Positions 7,398 through 17,359 of a stretch of DNA of 64,000 bases are shown here, piece by piece. Position 1 is the stretch's first letter. Each line of letters opens with the position of its first letter. The DNA is taken from assembly GCA_963819685.1 (NCBI GenBank), contig CAWFXI010000009.1, positions 372,001 to 436,000 on the forward strand. Reading direction: 5' to 3'. The position numbers and the translations under genes are program-made. The stretch is from CAIUGU01 sp963819685 (GTDB taxonomy: Bacteria; Pseudomonadota; Gammaproteobacteria; Steroidobacterales; Steroidobacteraceae). The notes below the pieces were generated by a model that worked only from the letters and a program-made list of their open reading frames with translations, made no database searches and had not been told where the DNA came from.

Positions 7398-9292
7398 GCG
7401 TGCGCCCCATCAGTGCGTTGCAGAACAGCAGTCCTCGTGCGACGGTGCGCGAGCCTGGGCCGGTCACGTCGGCATTTGCGTACGCACTGCGCACCGGCCA
7501 CGCGGCACAGCTGATCTGTGAAGCGTTTCTCCGCTACAACGCCGCCTTTCAGGAGATCACGCGCCGGGCACCGGGGCGGTTCGCCCGGCGCGAGTGGCGT
7601 GAGAGCCAACGGGATGCTGTAGAGCGAATCGAACTCTACGATGCGCACGTCAACGAGACCGTCCGCGAGATGCGTCTTTTCAGCGGTGCCGAGTCGCAGG
7701 ACAACACGTTCTGGAGCGACGTCAAGCGGCAGTTCGCCCATCTGATAGGCGGGCTGCCGGATAACGAGTTCTGCAAGACGTTCTTCAGTTCAGTGTCGAG
7801 GCGACTGTTTGCCACGGTTGGCGTCGCTTCCGACATCGAGTTCGTGGCGACGGACCTTGACCCGCTGGCGAATATCGTCAGCGTTCACGACACACTGACT
7901 TTCAGCGGCCAGGACTGGCTTGACGATGTCGTTCGGCCGTTATTGGAGTCGGTAACCCTGGAGACCGGGTGGGTGGACTTCGACGCCAGCGTGGCCGACG
8001 TCGATCGCGCCACCCGCGAATGCCTCGCGGCCCTGAACTTCGAGCCTGAAGAGGCCAGCATCGAGGTATTGGGGGCAGTCTTCTACCAGCTGAGCAGGGG
8101 GTATGTGATCGCGCGCATTCGCACGGATGATGCCCTGGTGCCGCTCGCACTTGCGCTGAAGAACACTGCCAATGGTGTGGTGGTCGACAAGGTCATGCTG
8201 ACCCGAGCGGACTTCAGCGTGTTGTTCAGTTTCGCGCGCTCGTACTTTCATGTCGACCTGGAGCGTGTCGCGGATGCCGTCCAGTTCCTGCATACGCTGA
8301 TGCCGGGCAAGCCGGTCGGCGAACTGTTTACCGTGCTGGGGCGTGCCAAGCAGGGCAAGACAGAGCGGTACCGTAGCCTCATGCATCACCTCGCGACGTC
8401 CAGCGATCGGTTCGTGCATGCGACTGGCGAGCGAGGTCTCGTCATGATCTGCTTCACGCTCCCGTCGCTCGATGTGATCTTCAAGGTCATCCGCGACCGC
8501 ATTCCCGTGCAGAAGCAGGTGACCCGGGAAGAGGTCATGGACAAGTACAACTTCGTGTTCAAACACGACCGGGCAGGACGATTGGTGGACGCGCAAGAGT
8601 TCCGCCGGCTCACAGTGCCTCGCAACCGGTTTTCAGCGGCGGTACTCGAGGAGCTTGAACGCGAAGCATCCTCAGCCGTGCACATCGATGATGAGTTCGT
8701 CGTGCTGGAGCATGTCTACGTTGAGCGCCGTGTCATCCCGCTGAATGTGTACCTGCGAACGGCGGACGACGTGGCAGCCAACGCTGCGGTGCTCGAGTAC
8801 GGTCGCGCCATCCGTGATCTGGCCTGCACCGACGTATTTCCGGGCGACCTGCTGCTCAAGAACTTCGGTGTGACGCGGCATGGTCGGGTCATCTTCTATG
8901 ACTACGATGAACTCTGTCCGGTGACTGCCTGCCGCTTCCGGGAGATGCCGGTTGCTCGCGACGATGAGGATGAAATGCGGAGTGAGCCCTGGTTCTACGT
9001 CAATGACGATGACGTCTTTCCGGAAACCTTCATCGAGTTTCTGTCATTTACGGGCGCGCAGCGCGAGGTGTTTCTGATGCACCACAGGGCGTTGCTGACT
9101 GCGGCATTCTGGCGGGATGTGCAGTCGGCACTGCTACAGGGCGAGTTGTTCGATGTCGTTCCGTATCAGGTGGACAACGGCAGGAGCGTTACGGCGGAAA
9201 GGCTGACGGATTCGCCTGAAGTGCAGGGCTTGCCCGCAACACGTACGGCATCGCATCAGGTCGCCGGCCAGACAGCGGGATCCAGCTTGTAG
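7394..9292 (+). CDS. aceK: Isocitrate dehydrogenase kinase/phosphatase
   Basis: A 632-residue AceK, which phosphorylates and dephosphorylates isocitrate dehydrogenase and so sets flux between the TCA cycle and the glyoxylate shunt. The N-terminal regulatory half has NTFWSDVKRQFAHLIGGLP and FCKTFFSSVSRRLFATVGV. The C-terminal kinase half carries the YNFVFKHDRAGRLVDAQEF region, DVFPGDLLLKNFGVTRHGRV and VIFYDYDELCPVT, the catalytic and metal-binding segments. It is somewhat longer than the E. coli protein (578); the extra length is mainly a variable C-terminal tail. The last 37 bases overlap the end of the convergent mtfA gene. It is co-translated with aceA through an ATGA overlap. Confidence 0.96.
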   Translation: MSVRPISALQNSSPRATVREPGPVTSAFAYALRTGHAAQLICEAFLRYNAAFQEITRRAPGRFARREWRESQRDAVERIELYDAHVNETVREMRLFSGAESQDNTFWSDVKRQFAHLIGGLPDNEFCKTFFSSVSRRLFATVGVASDIEFVATDLDPLANIVSVHDTLTFSGQDWLDDVVRPLLESVTLETGWVDFDASVADVDRATRECLAALNFEPEEASIEVLGAVFYQLSRGYVIARIRTDDALVPLALALKNTANGVVVDKVMLTRADFSVLFSFARSYFHVDLERVADAVQFLHTLMPGKPVGELFTVLGRAKQGKTERYRSLMHHLATSSDRFVHATGERGLVMICFTLPSLDVIFKVIRDRIPVQKQVTREEVMDKYNFVFKHDRAGRLVDAQEFRRLTVPRNRFSAAVLEELEREASSAVHIDDEFVVLEHVYVERRVIPLNVYLRTADDVAANAAVLEYGRAIRDLACTDVFPGDLLLKNFGVTRHGRVIFYDYDELCPVTACRFREMPVARDDEDEMRSEPWFYVNDDDVFPETFIEFLSFTGAQREVFLMHHRALLTAAFWRDVQSALLQGELFDVVPYQVDNGRSVTAERLTDSPEVQGLPATRTASHQVAGQTAGSSL

Positions 9293-10086
9293 TAGCCCTT
9301 CAACTGCTCGTACAGCCCTGGGTGCTGTGCAAGCAGCTGCCCGGGTCGTTCGAAAAAGAGTTCCGTCACCACCGCAAAGAATTCGGCAGGTTCGGTGGCG
9401 GCGTAGGGATCCAGCAGTGTCGGCCGCCCTGCCTGCAGGTCCAGGTGCAGCCGGTGGTATTCCTCCCAGAAAGCCTGCGACCAGCGCGCGTAGGCGGGCG
9501 CGTTCTGCAGCGCCGGGGCACCATCCATCGCGTCGTTCTCCATGTCAAGGTAGTGCGCGAACTCGTGCAGCACAACGTTGCTGGCCTCGTTTGGATGCTC
9601 GATGTCATCCCACGAGAGAATCATGCGTCTGGCCTCCCACGCCTGTCCAGAGAGTGCCCTGCGTCCGGTCGTGACCAGTCCGTGGCCATGGTGGCGCGTC
9701 TCTTCGACGATGAATGCGGCAGGGTAGAGCAGGATTGCCTTAAGTTCGTCGTAGAGATTGACGAGCGGAATGCCCGGTCGATTCACGACCAGCAGGCTGG
9801 CCTGAAAGGCAATGACGACGCGCATCTCGTCGGTGACGATGAGGCCGTTGCAGCCGACAAAGCGCTTTTCGCGTACGAATATCCTGGTCAGGCCAAGTAC
9901 ACGTTCCCTGATGCCAGGAGGAAGGCTGGTAAAGGCGGGTACGTGCGTTGCGATCCAGTCATGCCAGATGGCGGGAGAACGACCGTTCATCAGCGCCTTG
10001 CGCCGCCGTCTGATGATCGACGGTTCCAGCGTCAGCCAGGCGGCGGTTGCCAGCGCCGCGATGATCAGGAGAAAAAATACGATCAA
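9256..10086 (-). CDS. mtfA: MtfA-type zinc peptidase (M90 family)
   Basis: A 276-residue protein with an N-terminal membrane segment (residues 1-19), a basic stretch, and the M90 zinc site H174-EFAH-178 followed by YLDMENDAMDGAP; a second acidic motif EPAEFFAVVTELFFERP supplies the third ligand. In E. coli MtfA binds the repressor Mlc and has aminopeptidase activity, linking it to glucose uptake. The E. coli protein lacks an N-terminal anchor, so this one is probably membrane attached. It is convergent with aceK and overlaps it by 37 bases. Whether an Mlc homologue exists is not visible here. Confidence 0.88.
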   Translation of the reverse strand: MIVFFLLIIAALATAAWLTLEPSIIRRRRKALMNGRSPAIWHDWIATHVPAFTSLPPGIRERVLGLTRIFVREKRFVGCNGLIVTDEMRVVIAFQASLLVVNRPGIPLVNLYDELKAILLYPAAFIVEETRHHGHGLVTTGRRALSGQAWEARRMILSWDDIEHPNEASNVVLHEFAHYLDMENDAMDGAPALQNAPAYARWSQAFWEEYHRLHLDLQAGRPTLLDPYAATEPAEFFAVVTELFFERPGQLLAQHPGLYEQLKGYYKLDPAVWPAT

Positions 10087-10108
10087 CGCGGCATCCTTGA
10101 GTATTGAG

Positions 10109-12073
10109 TCAGAGTCTCAGACGATTCACCAGATACCTGAAACGGCTGAGTTGTGCCGGGACGGGTAGCGGGCCATAACGCAGGCTGACATACAAGGCGC
10201 GCAGTTCATCAAGGTCCTTGCGCAGCTCCGGGCGTGCGTTGCCGACCCGTGTCAGGTAGTCGACAGGCCCTTCATGGGGGTGCTTCAGCAGATTTCCATG
10301 GCCCAGTCTGCGACATAGCAGCGCGTAGACCTGATAGACGGGGTCCCGGGCGTCGGGTTTGAACCGCCACGCCAGCCATGCAGACAGACTCACAAAGAAT
10401 GTGCCCAGGGCTACGGCCAGCAACAAGCCCAGCGTGCGCCAATCGACATCGTCAATGCCGAGGCTTGCAAACAAGGAGCGCTGCAGATCGTCGTCATATT
10501 CGACCACGTTGTTCTGCCAGGCTGCATTCAGTGCATCCCAGGCGAGCTGCACGTTCAGGATCAGCCTGCTCCCGCCAAAAAATCGCCCCGGCACCGGTTC
10601 ATCTTCGGGTACTGCCGCTGCCAGACCCTGTTCGATTCGTTGGGGCGCGACCGCAGCGGTCGGATCCACGCGTACCCAGCCGCTGCCGTCGATCCAGACT
10701 TCCGACCACGCGTGAGCATCCGACTGGCGCACGATCAGATAGTCACCCATCGGGTTGTACTGGCCGCCCTGGTATCCGGCGACGATTCGAGCAGGTACTC
10801 CCGCCGCGCGCATCAATGCAGTAAATGCCGACGCAAAATGTTCGCAGAAGCCGCGACGGGTATTGAAGAGGAAATCATCGACGGAGTCCGCCTCGAGTCG
10901 CGGAGGTTCGAGCGTGTAGAAGTACTCCTCGTCCGTGAACTTCTGCAGCACCGCTTTGACGAGATCGCGGGTGTCTGGATATTGTGCCCGCAATGATTCC
11001 GCAAGCGCGCGAGTGCGGGGATTTCGTTCGGCAGGCAGCGCAGTGTCAGTTGATCGCTGCGTGAGCGGCAATTCGCCTCGCATCGTATAGCTGGTATGCG
11101 AGCGCACGCGATAGGAGACGGGTGCAGAAATGGTTTCGGCTGAAATGAGCTGGAAATCATAGGAAGGGAATGCCCGTGAGGCGGGTGGCCGGGTGGGCAG
11201 GTCGAGTGCGAACAACCAATTGCGGTTGTTGGGTTCGAGCGTCACCCGATAGTCGTACTCCGGTCCGGCGGCCTCGACGATTGGCGTGGTAGAGAATCGC
11301 CCGCGGGTCCTGCGCCAGGTGCGGCCGTCAAAGTCGTGCAGCACCACACCCCGCCAATAGCGTTCAGCAGGGGGAGGCAGGGAACCGACGAAGGCCACGC
11401 GGAAAGCGATGCTGGGCGACAGGCTCAACTCCGAAACGTCTCCCGGCGATATCTCGTCGTTGATGCCCGAGGTTGCTCCAGCGCGTGCGGGCAACGCCCA
11501 GAACTGACCGGGAAGGCGTGGGAACAACAGGAAAAATGCTATGGCGACCGGCACTGACATCGCCAGCATCCGGGCCGTCATGCCAAGCGCCTCTCGCATC
11601 GGCATTCGAGCGGTGCTCTGGTGGGTGCGCATCAGCGTCGCCGTAAGCAGCCACACCGCTATGATCATGTACGGCAGCTGCAGCAGGCTCTGGTTGTACA
11701 GGAACGCGGCAAACAGCAGGACGTAAGAGATGAACAGCAGCACAGTCAGATCTCGCGTGTCCTTGGTCTCCAGCAGCTTCACGGCGGCCATCAGGACAAG
11801 CAACGCGGTACCGGCCTCGAGGCCGTTGAGTGTGCGGAAGCCGGCGAGAATGCTGAAAACAGCGAGAATGACGATCAGGATCCTCAGCCATCTGGGTGGC
11901 AGGCGCCATTCCTGAATCTGGGCGGAAAGTCGCCAGACTGCCGTTGCCGCGGCAAACAACACGATCCATAGGGGTACGTTGGCAACGTGCGGCAGCAGCG
12001 CGACGCCAAGCGCGCCCAGCACCCACAGCAGGCGCTGCGTTGGGTCGTCGAGCCGGTTGACGTGGATGCGCAT
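10109..12073 (-). CDS. tgpA: TgpA-type transglutaminase, multipass membrane protein
   Basis: A 654-residue protein of the TgpA (DUF3488 plus transglutaminase-like) family. The first 190 residues make about six membrane segments. A periplasmic transglutaminase fold follows, with catalytic Cys410 in GFCEHFASAF, His in SDAHAWSEVW and Asp in VRVDPTAAV. One more membrane helix lies near residue 550, then a cytoplasmic tail. P. aeruginosa TgpA is essential, but its cell substrate is not settled. The gene sits downstream of MoxR and DUF58 genes on the same strand, three bases from the DUF58 gene; this trio is conserved and thought to act together at the envelope. Confidence 0.92.
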   Translation of the reverse strand: MRIHVNRLDDPTQRLLWVLGALGVALLPHVANVPLWIVLFAAATAVWRLSAQIQEWRLPPRWLRILIVILAVFSILAGFRTLNGLEAGTALLVLMAAVKLLETKDTRDLTVLLFISYVLLFAAFLYNQSLLQLPYMIIAVWLLTATLMRTHQSTARMPMREALGMTARMLAMSVPVAIAFFLLFPRLPGQFWALPARAGATSGINDEISPGDVSELSLSPSIAFRVAFVGSLPPPAERYWRGVVLHDFDGRTWRRTRGRFSTTPIVEAAGPEYDYRVTLEPNNRNWLFALDLPTRPPASRAFPSYDFQLISAETISAPVSYRVRSHTSYTMRGELPLTQRSTDTALPAERNPRTRALAESLRAQYPDTRDLVKAVLQKFTDEEYFYTLEPPRLEADSVDDFLFNTRRGFCEHFASAFTALMRAAGVPARIVAGYQGGQYNPMGDYLIVRQSDAHAWSEVWIDGSGWVRVDPTAAVAPQRIEQGLAAAVPEDEPVPGRFFGGSRLILNVQLAWDALNAAWQNNVVEYDDDLQRSLFASLGIDDVDWRTLGLLLAVALGTFFVSLSAWLAWRFKPDARDPVYQVYALLCRRLGHGNLLKHPHEGPVDYLTRVGNARPELRKDLDELRALYVSLRYGPLPVPAQLSRFRYLVNRLRL

Positions 12074-12076
12074 GGA

Positions 12077-13018
12077 TCAACTTCCAGGGAACAGCGCAAG
12101 CGCCGTCAGGCAACGCTGCCGGTGAGCGTCACCGACATTCGGCTCAATGGCGACGCCGGGTAACTTCAGGCCATAAGCCCTGCCAACGGCATGGGCGTCG
12201 AGGATCCAGCGGCAGAGTTGCGACAGCCTCCCTTCGGGGCCAAGCCCCACGAGGCTGTCCCAATCGAACACATGAGAGATGACCGCTGTGCCCGCAAATT
12301 GTTTGGTATGGAGACCCTGTCCCCGGGCATAGGCCTTCCATGCGATACGCCGCGGCGAGTCTCCCTCGTGAAATGGACGCAACCCGGCGAACTCCTCATC
12401 GCCATGCGGCCCGTCTTGCGCACCGCCTACATCAGTCTCGACAGGGGGAGGGCTCAGTCCGCGCTCTGCGGGGCGGGGGTAGACGATGCATTCGAGGTTC
12501 ATGTGCAGCACTGCCCAGGCGCGAAACAGCCCGAATGGATGCCGGGTGCTGATCTCGAATCGATCCAGCCTGATGTGGCCTCGTCGCTCCGTCGGCACAA
12601 CAATTTCGGCGACTTCGCGAGTTGCTTCGCGTGTCGCCACGTCCAGCCGCAATGGCGCCGAGGTGACCTCATCATGGGCAAGTTCAAGCTCCGGCCTCGG
12701 CTGCCGGGCGACATTGACCAGGGCAATCCTGAATCGGGCGCGCTGCCCGGCAAACACGGGGTCGGTGGTAGCACTGCCGAGCTTCAGGCCCGCCAGATTG
12801 CGATGACAGTGATGCATGGCCACGATCCCGAGCGAGCCAAGCAGAAACGCGAGGCCCAGCGCCAGGTTGTTTGCATAGTTCATGGCGCCCATCAGCATCA
12901 GGAACAGCATTCCAGCGAACACGCTGCCAAGGCTGGTCGGCAGAATGTAGATGCGGCGGGACGTCAGCGTGACGGGATCCGGATCTTCGCCCTGGCGTTT
13001 GCGCATCCAGCGGCGCAT
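12077..13018 (-). CDS. DUF58 domain protein
   Basis: A 313-residue protein with two N-terminal membrane helices (near residues 28-75) and a DUF58 domain whose hallmark is the RPFHEGDSPRRIAWKAYARG segment followed by GLHTKQFAGT. DUF58 proteins are often related to von Willebrand A-type folds and travel with MoxR ATPases, perhaps as their clients. It lies between the MoxR gene (43 bases upstream) and tgpA (three bases downstream), so one operon is likely. The exact function is unknown. Confidence 0.9.
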   Translation of the reverse strand: MRRWMRKRQGEDPDPVTLTSRRIYILPTSLGSVFAGMLFLMLMGAMNYANNLALGLAFLLGSLGIVAMHHCHRNLAGLKLGSATTDPVFAGQRARFRIALVNVARQPRPELELAHDEVTSAPLRLDVATREATREVAEIVVPTERRGHIRLDRFEISTRHPFGLFRAWAVLHMNLECIVYPRPAERGLSPPPVETDVGGAQDGPHGDEEFAGLRPFHEGDSPRRIAWKAYARGQGLHTKQFAGTAVISHVFDWDSLVGLGPEGRLSQLCRWILDAHAVGRAYGLKLPGVAIEPNVGDAHRQRCLTALALFPGS

Positions 13019-13061
13019 GCGGGTGCGCCAGGGGCGAAGGACGCGACTGAATCACGGCCAC

Positions 13062-14021
13062 TTAAGGAACCGCGACTGCCTCAAGGACGAGGCGCCCGGT
13101 CTCGGAGGGAGATCGCGAGGTACTGTCATCCTTGAGCTTGAGCCGGTGACCTACGACTGCGGGTAACACGGCCTGCAGGTCCTCGGGGATGACTCCCGCA
13201 TGGTCCTGGATCAGCGCCCATGCCTGCGCTGCACGCAGCAACCCGATGGCGGCCCGAGGCGACAGTCCCGCCTCGAAGGCGGGTGTTTCACGGGTATAGC
13301 GCACGATCGCCTGCACGTAATCGAGCAGCGCTGCAGAGACATGCACTTTCGGTACGGCGTTCTGCAGGATCAGAAGCTGCTGTGGGGTGATCGTCGCAGA
13401 GAACTGGGCGAGCAGGTCGCGCCTGTCCTGGCCGAGCAGCAGCTGCCGTTCAAGCACGGGATCGGGAAAACCGAGCTCGATTCGCATCAGGAACCGGTCC
13501 AGCTGCGATTCGGGTAGAGGGTAGGTGCCGATCTGGTAGGACGGATTCTGGGTCGCGATCACAAAGAACGGAGCGGCGAGCGGATAGGTCTGACCATCCG
13601 CGGTGACCTGCTGCTCTTCCATGGCCTCAAGCAGCGCGCTCTGCGCCTTTGGCGTAGCCCGGTTCACTTCATCTGCCAGTACCAGCTGCGAGAAGATCGG
13701 GCCTTTGTGAAAGCGGAACGTACTGGTATTCCTGTCAAATATCGATACGCCAATGATGTCCGCAGGCAGCAGGTCGCTGGTGAACTGGATGCGCTGGTAG
13801 GAAAGTCCGAGCGCGTGTGCCAGCGCGTGCGCCAGCGTAGTCTTGCCGACGCCTGGAATGTCCTCGATGAGCAGGTGTCCGCGCGCGAGCAGGCAGGCCA
13901 GTCCGAGCCGGATCTGGTGCTCTTTGCCGAGAATGATGCGATTCAGCTGCTGGACAGTGTTGGCCGTCAGCGCAGCGGCGTCGGCAGTTGGAGCAGAGCC
14001 AATAGGTGTTGGGGAGTCCAT
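13062..14021 (-). CDS. MoxR-family AAA ATPase
   Basis: A 319-residue MoxR ATPase, a chaperone-like AAA+ protein thought to assemble or activate partner proteins. Walker A is GVGKTT at residues 57-62, Walker B is LVLADEVNR, and sensor 1 is FFVIATQNP. The C-terminal lid includes the family motif SPRAAIGLLRAAQAWA. It is the first gene of the MoxR-DUF58-TgpA operon and starts 70 bases beyond the valS stop on the same strand. Its likely partner is the DUF58 protein. Confidence 0.94.
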   Translation of the reverse strand: MDSPTPIGSAPTADAAALTANTVQQLNRIILGKEHQIRLGLACLLARGHLLIEDIPGVGKTTLAHALAHALGLSYQRIQFTSDLLPADIIGVSIFDRNTSTFRFHKGPIFSQLVLADEVNRATPKAQSALLEAMEEQQVTADGQTYPLAAPFFVIATQNPSYQIGTYPLPESQLDRFLMRIELGFPDPVLERQLLLGQDRRDLLAQFSATITPQQLLILQNAVPKVHVSAALLDYVQAIVRYTRETPAFEAGLSPRAAIGLLRAAQAWALIQDHAGVIPEDLQAVLPAVVGHRLKLKDDSTSRSPSETGRLVLEAVAVP

Positions 14022-14091
14022 GCTTGTTACTCTACCTGAACCTGACCTGCGGTGACCTTAGCGCGACTCCGGGCAAGTGCCAGTAAAGCAG

Positions 14092-16885
14092 TCACAATGG
14101 CGATCCGGTCCCTTTCCGCAGCGAAGCGACCCGGGCAGCCTGCTCTTCGAGTTGAGCCAGTTCACTGCTGAACGCGGCAATGCGGTCCCGTTCCTGGGCA
14201 ACCACCTCTGGCGGTGCATTCCCCGCAAAATTCGGGTTCGCAAGTTTGGCTTCGCACCGGGCCAGTTCCTGGGCAACCTTCCCCTTGCGCTTAGCTATAC
14301 GTCCAAGCTCCGCGTCCACATCGTCGATTAGCTGTTCAAGAGGGACCTTGTAGGTGCGTCCATCGACGATGGCCATGGAGGAGGGGGGCAATTCGGCGTC
14401 TTCGTCCCAAAGCACGAACTCTGCATTGCTTAAGGCATTGACCGTAGCGACACTCGCAGACAGAGATGCGTCATCGACCGGATCTCCTTTGATCTTGTAA
14501 ACAACAACCTTGCGGGACTGCGGAACGTCGAGCTGACCGCGAATCTGGCGGGGCGCCAGGACTGCTGCCTTGATGGCAGCAACGGCAGCGTCCGCCTCCG
14601 GATCTGCGGGGAACTCACGATGGACAGGGTAGGACTGCAGCATCACCGTCGGACCGACGCGGCCCGCCAGTCGTGCGACCGACTGCCAGATTTCCTCAGT
14701 GACGAATGGCATCAACGGATGAGCCAGGCGCAGGTAGGCTTCAAGCACCTGCACAAGCGTCTGTCTGGCCCCGCGCTTCTGCGCGTCAGAATAGTGATCG
14801 GACTGCAGGACCGGCTTTGTGAATTCAAGGTACCAGTCGCAGTACTCATACCAGGCGAATTCATACAACGCCTGTGCTGCGAGATCGAAGCGATAGTCGG
14901 CAAAGCGTCCGCGTACTTCCTCGACAGTCGCTCCCAGCCTGGCGCGGATCCAGCGGTCCGTGACCGACAACTCGACGGGGCCGCCAGTGCCGCAATCCTG
15001 GTCCTCGGTGTTCATCAGGACGAAGCGGGCGGCATTCCACAGCTTGTTACAGAAGTTGCGATAGCCTTCGACACGCCCAAGGTCGAAGCGAATGTCGCGG
15101 CCCATGGTAGCGAGCGCTGCAAACGTGAACCGCACTGCATCGGTGCCGTAGGCCGGAATGCCCTGCGGAAACTGCTTGCGCGTTGCCTTCTCGATACGAT
15201 CGCGCAAGTGTGGTTGCATCATGCCGCTGGTGCGCTTGGCAACCAGCGCCTCGAGGTCGATGCCATCGATGAGATCGAGCGGGTCGATGATGTTGCCCTT
15301 CGACTTCGACATCTTGTCGCCGTTCTCGTCACGGATCAGACCCGTGATGTAGACCTCTCTGAACGGAACTTCGCCGGTGAACTTGAGGCCCATCATGATC
15401 ATCCGGGCAACCCAGAAGAAGATGATGTCGAATCCCGTGACCAGGACATTGGTCGGATAGAACGTCTTGAGTTCCGGTGTCTGTTGCGGCCAGCCCAGCG
15501 TCGAAAATGGCCATAGAGCCGAGGAGAACCAGGTGTCGAGCACGTCCTCATCCTGGGTGAGAACGACATTCTGTCCGCGCTTGTTGCGGGCTTCTGCCTG
15601 GGCATCCGAGAAGTTGCGAGCCACATACACATTGCCTGCTTCGTCATACCAGGCGGGTACGCGATGTCCCCACCAGAGCTGGCGGCTGATGCACCAGTCC
15701 TGGATGTTGTGCATCCATTGATAGTACGTCTTGCTCCAGTTGTCGGGGACGAAGCGAATGCGACCGTCTTCGACGGCCTTGATGGCCGGCTCGGCGAGCG
15801 GCGCAATTTTCACGTACCACTGGTCTGTCAGCCACGGTTCAAGGACAGCGCCACTGCGGTCGCCTCGCGGCACTTTCAGTGCATGCGGTTCGATCTTGTC
15901 GATCAGTCCCTGCGCTTCGAGCTCTGCGAGCGCACGTTTGCGGGCAACAAACCTGTCCAGGCCACGATAGCCCTCCGGCACCTCATCGTTCAGTGCGGCG
16001 CTCGAGTCAAGGATATTGATCAGCGGCAGCGCGTGCCGCTTGCCGACTTCATAGTCGTTGAAATCGTGTCCGGGAGTGATCTTGACGCAGCCGGAACCGA
16101 ACTCGCGTTCCACGTACTCATCGGCGATGACTGGAATCAGCCGGTCGGTGAGCGGCAAGCGAACCTGCCGACCGATGAGGTGGCGATAACGTTCATCTTC
16201 AGGATGCACGGCCACTGCGGTATCGCCGAACATCGTTTCAGGGCCGCGTCGTGGCGACTACGAGATACCCTGAGTCGTCGGTCAACGGATAGCGCAGATG
16301 CCAGAGATGGCCCTTCTCCTCTTCCGACAGGACTTCGAGATCCGAGAGAGCGGTATGCAGTACCGGATCCCAGTTCACGAGACGCTTGCCGCGATAGATC
16401 AGCCCCTGTTCGAACAGTCCGACAAACACTTCAGTGACGGCTGCGGACAGACCGGCATCCATCGTGAAACGATCGCGCGTCCAGTCAACCGAATTGCCGA
16501 GGCGCCGCATCTGCCGCGAGATCGTGTCGCCCGACTGTCCCTTCCACTCCCAGACTTTCTCCAGAAAGGCTTCGCGGCCGATATCGCGGCGATTGGTTCC
16601 AGCTGCATTCAGCTGGCGCTCCACCACCATCTGCGTCGCAATGCCGGCATGGTCGGTACCCGGTTGCCAGAGCGTGTTGCTGCCTTCCATGCGATGGAAG
16701 CGGGTGAGGGCGTCCATCAGCGTGTGCTGGAACGCATGGCCCATGTGCAGCGTGCCCGTTACGTTGGGCGGCGGGATCATGATGCAGTACGACGTACCCT
16801 GTCCGGAGGGTGCAAACCATCCGGCGGTTTCCCACTGCTGATACAAGCGCTGTTCGATATCGCGAGGTGAGTACGTTTTATCCAT
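14092..16885 (-). CDS. valS: Valyl-tRNA synthetase, reading frame interrupted by one base
   Basis: Valyl-tRNA synthetase charges tRNA-Val in the cytosol and is essential. The first frame (16885-16238) has the HIGH-type motif PNVTGTLHMGHAF and ends at VVATTRP followed directly by TGA. The second frame resumes ETMFGDTAVAVHPEDERY and carries KMSKS (DENGDKMSKSKGN), the anticodon domain and a C-terminal coiled coil. The conserved sequence TTRPETM is split, and removing the single base at 16240 restores a normal 930-residue enzyme. The junction on the coding strand reads CGG CCC TGA AAC, a site type prone to +1 slippage (Pro tRNA moving from CCC to CCT), as in prfB-like recoding. A sequence error is the simplest alternative. 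Upstream is holC, and pepA-holC-valS is a conserved order. Confidence 0.85.
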
Positions 16886-16916
16886 GAGTCAAAGTCGCGG
16901 GCCGTCGCTCGGCCGA

Positions 16917-17348
16917 TCAAACAGTATGGGATTCGAGGGCCCAGCCGCGTTCGCGATACTGACGGAAGCGTTCACGGGCAATTTGCTTCCGGACCGGATC
17001 GCCATCAATGACCTCCGCGATCTGCTCAAAGTCGGCGGCGTCGGCAGCGATATCGCTGGCAACATTGATGAGCAGCTTGCGATACCCCTCCGGCGCAGGT
17101 TCATGGCCGATGACGGTCGCGATCAACGGGTGTGTCGGGCTCGAGCCCGAGGCGATTTCATGGGGCAGAAATGTCCGGTCACTGAATGTCCACAACAGCT
17201 CATCCAGTACCTGCGACTCTGCGGACGAGCCGGTGCGCAGATACACGCGAGTGCCGGCTTCGAAGGCCTGTTCCGCCAGGCGACAGGCATACCGGTGCTG
17301 TGCCTGGGTGCCGGTGTCACCGAGCACGTAGAAATCGACTCTTGGCAT
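16917..17348 (-). CDS. holC: DNA polymerase III chi subunit
   Basis: A 143-residue chi subunit, which links the clamp loader to single-stranded-DNA-binding protein. Recognisable by RVDFYVLGD at the N-terminus, RTGSSAESQVLDELLWTFSD, FLPHEI, and the C-terminal pattern RQIARERFRQYRERGWALE. It lies between pepA (11 bases) and valS (31 bases) on the minus strand, the order known from Pseudomonas. Size and position agree with family. Confidence 0.92.
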   Translation of the reverse strand: MPRVDFYVLGDTGTQAQHRYACRLAEQAFEAGTRVYLRTGSSAESQVLDELLWTFSDRTFLPHEIASGSSPTHPLIATVIGHEPAPEGYRKLLINVASDIAADAADFEQIAEVIDGDPVRKQIARERFRQYRERGWALESHTV

Positions 17349-17359
17349 GCTTCAGGCCA

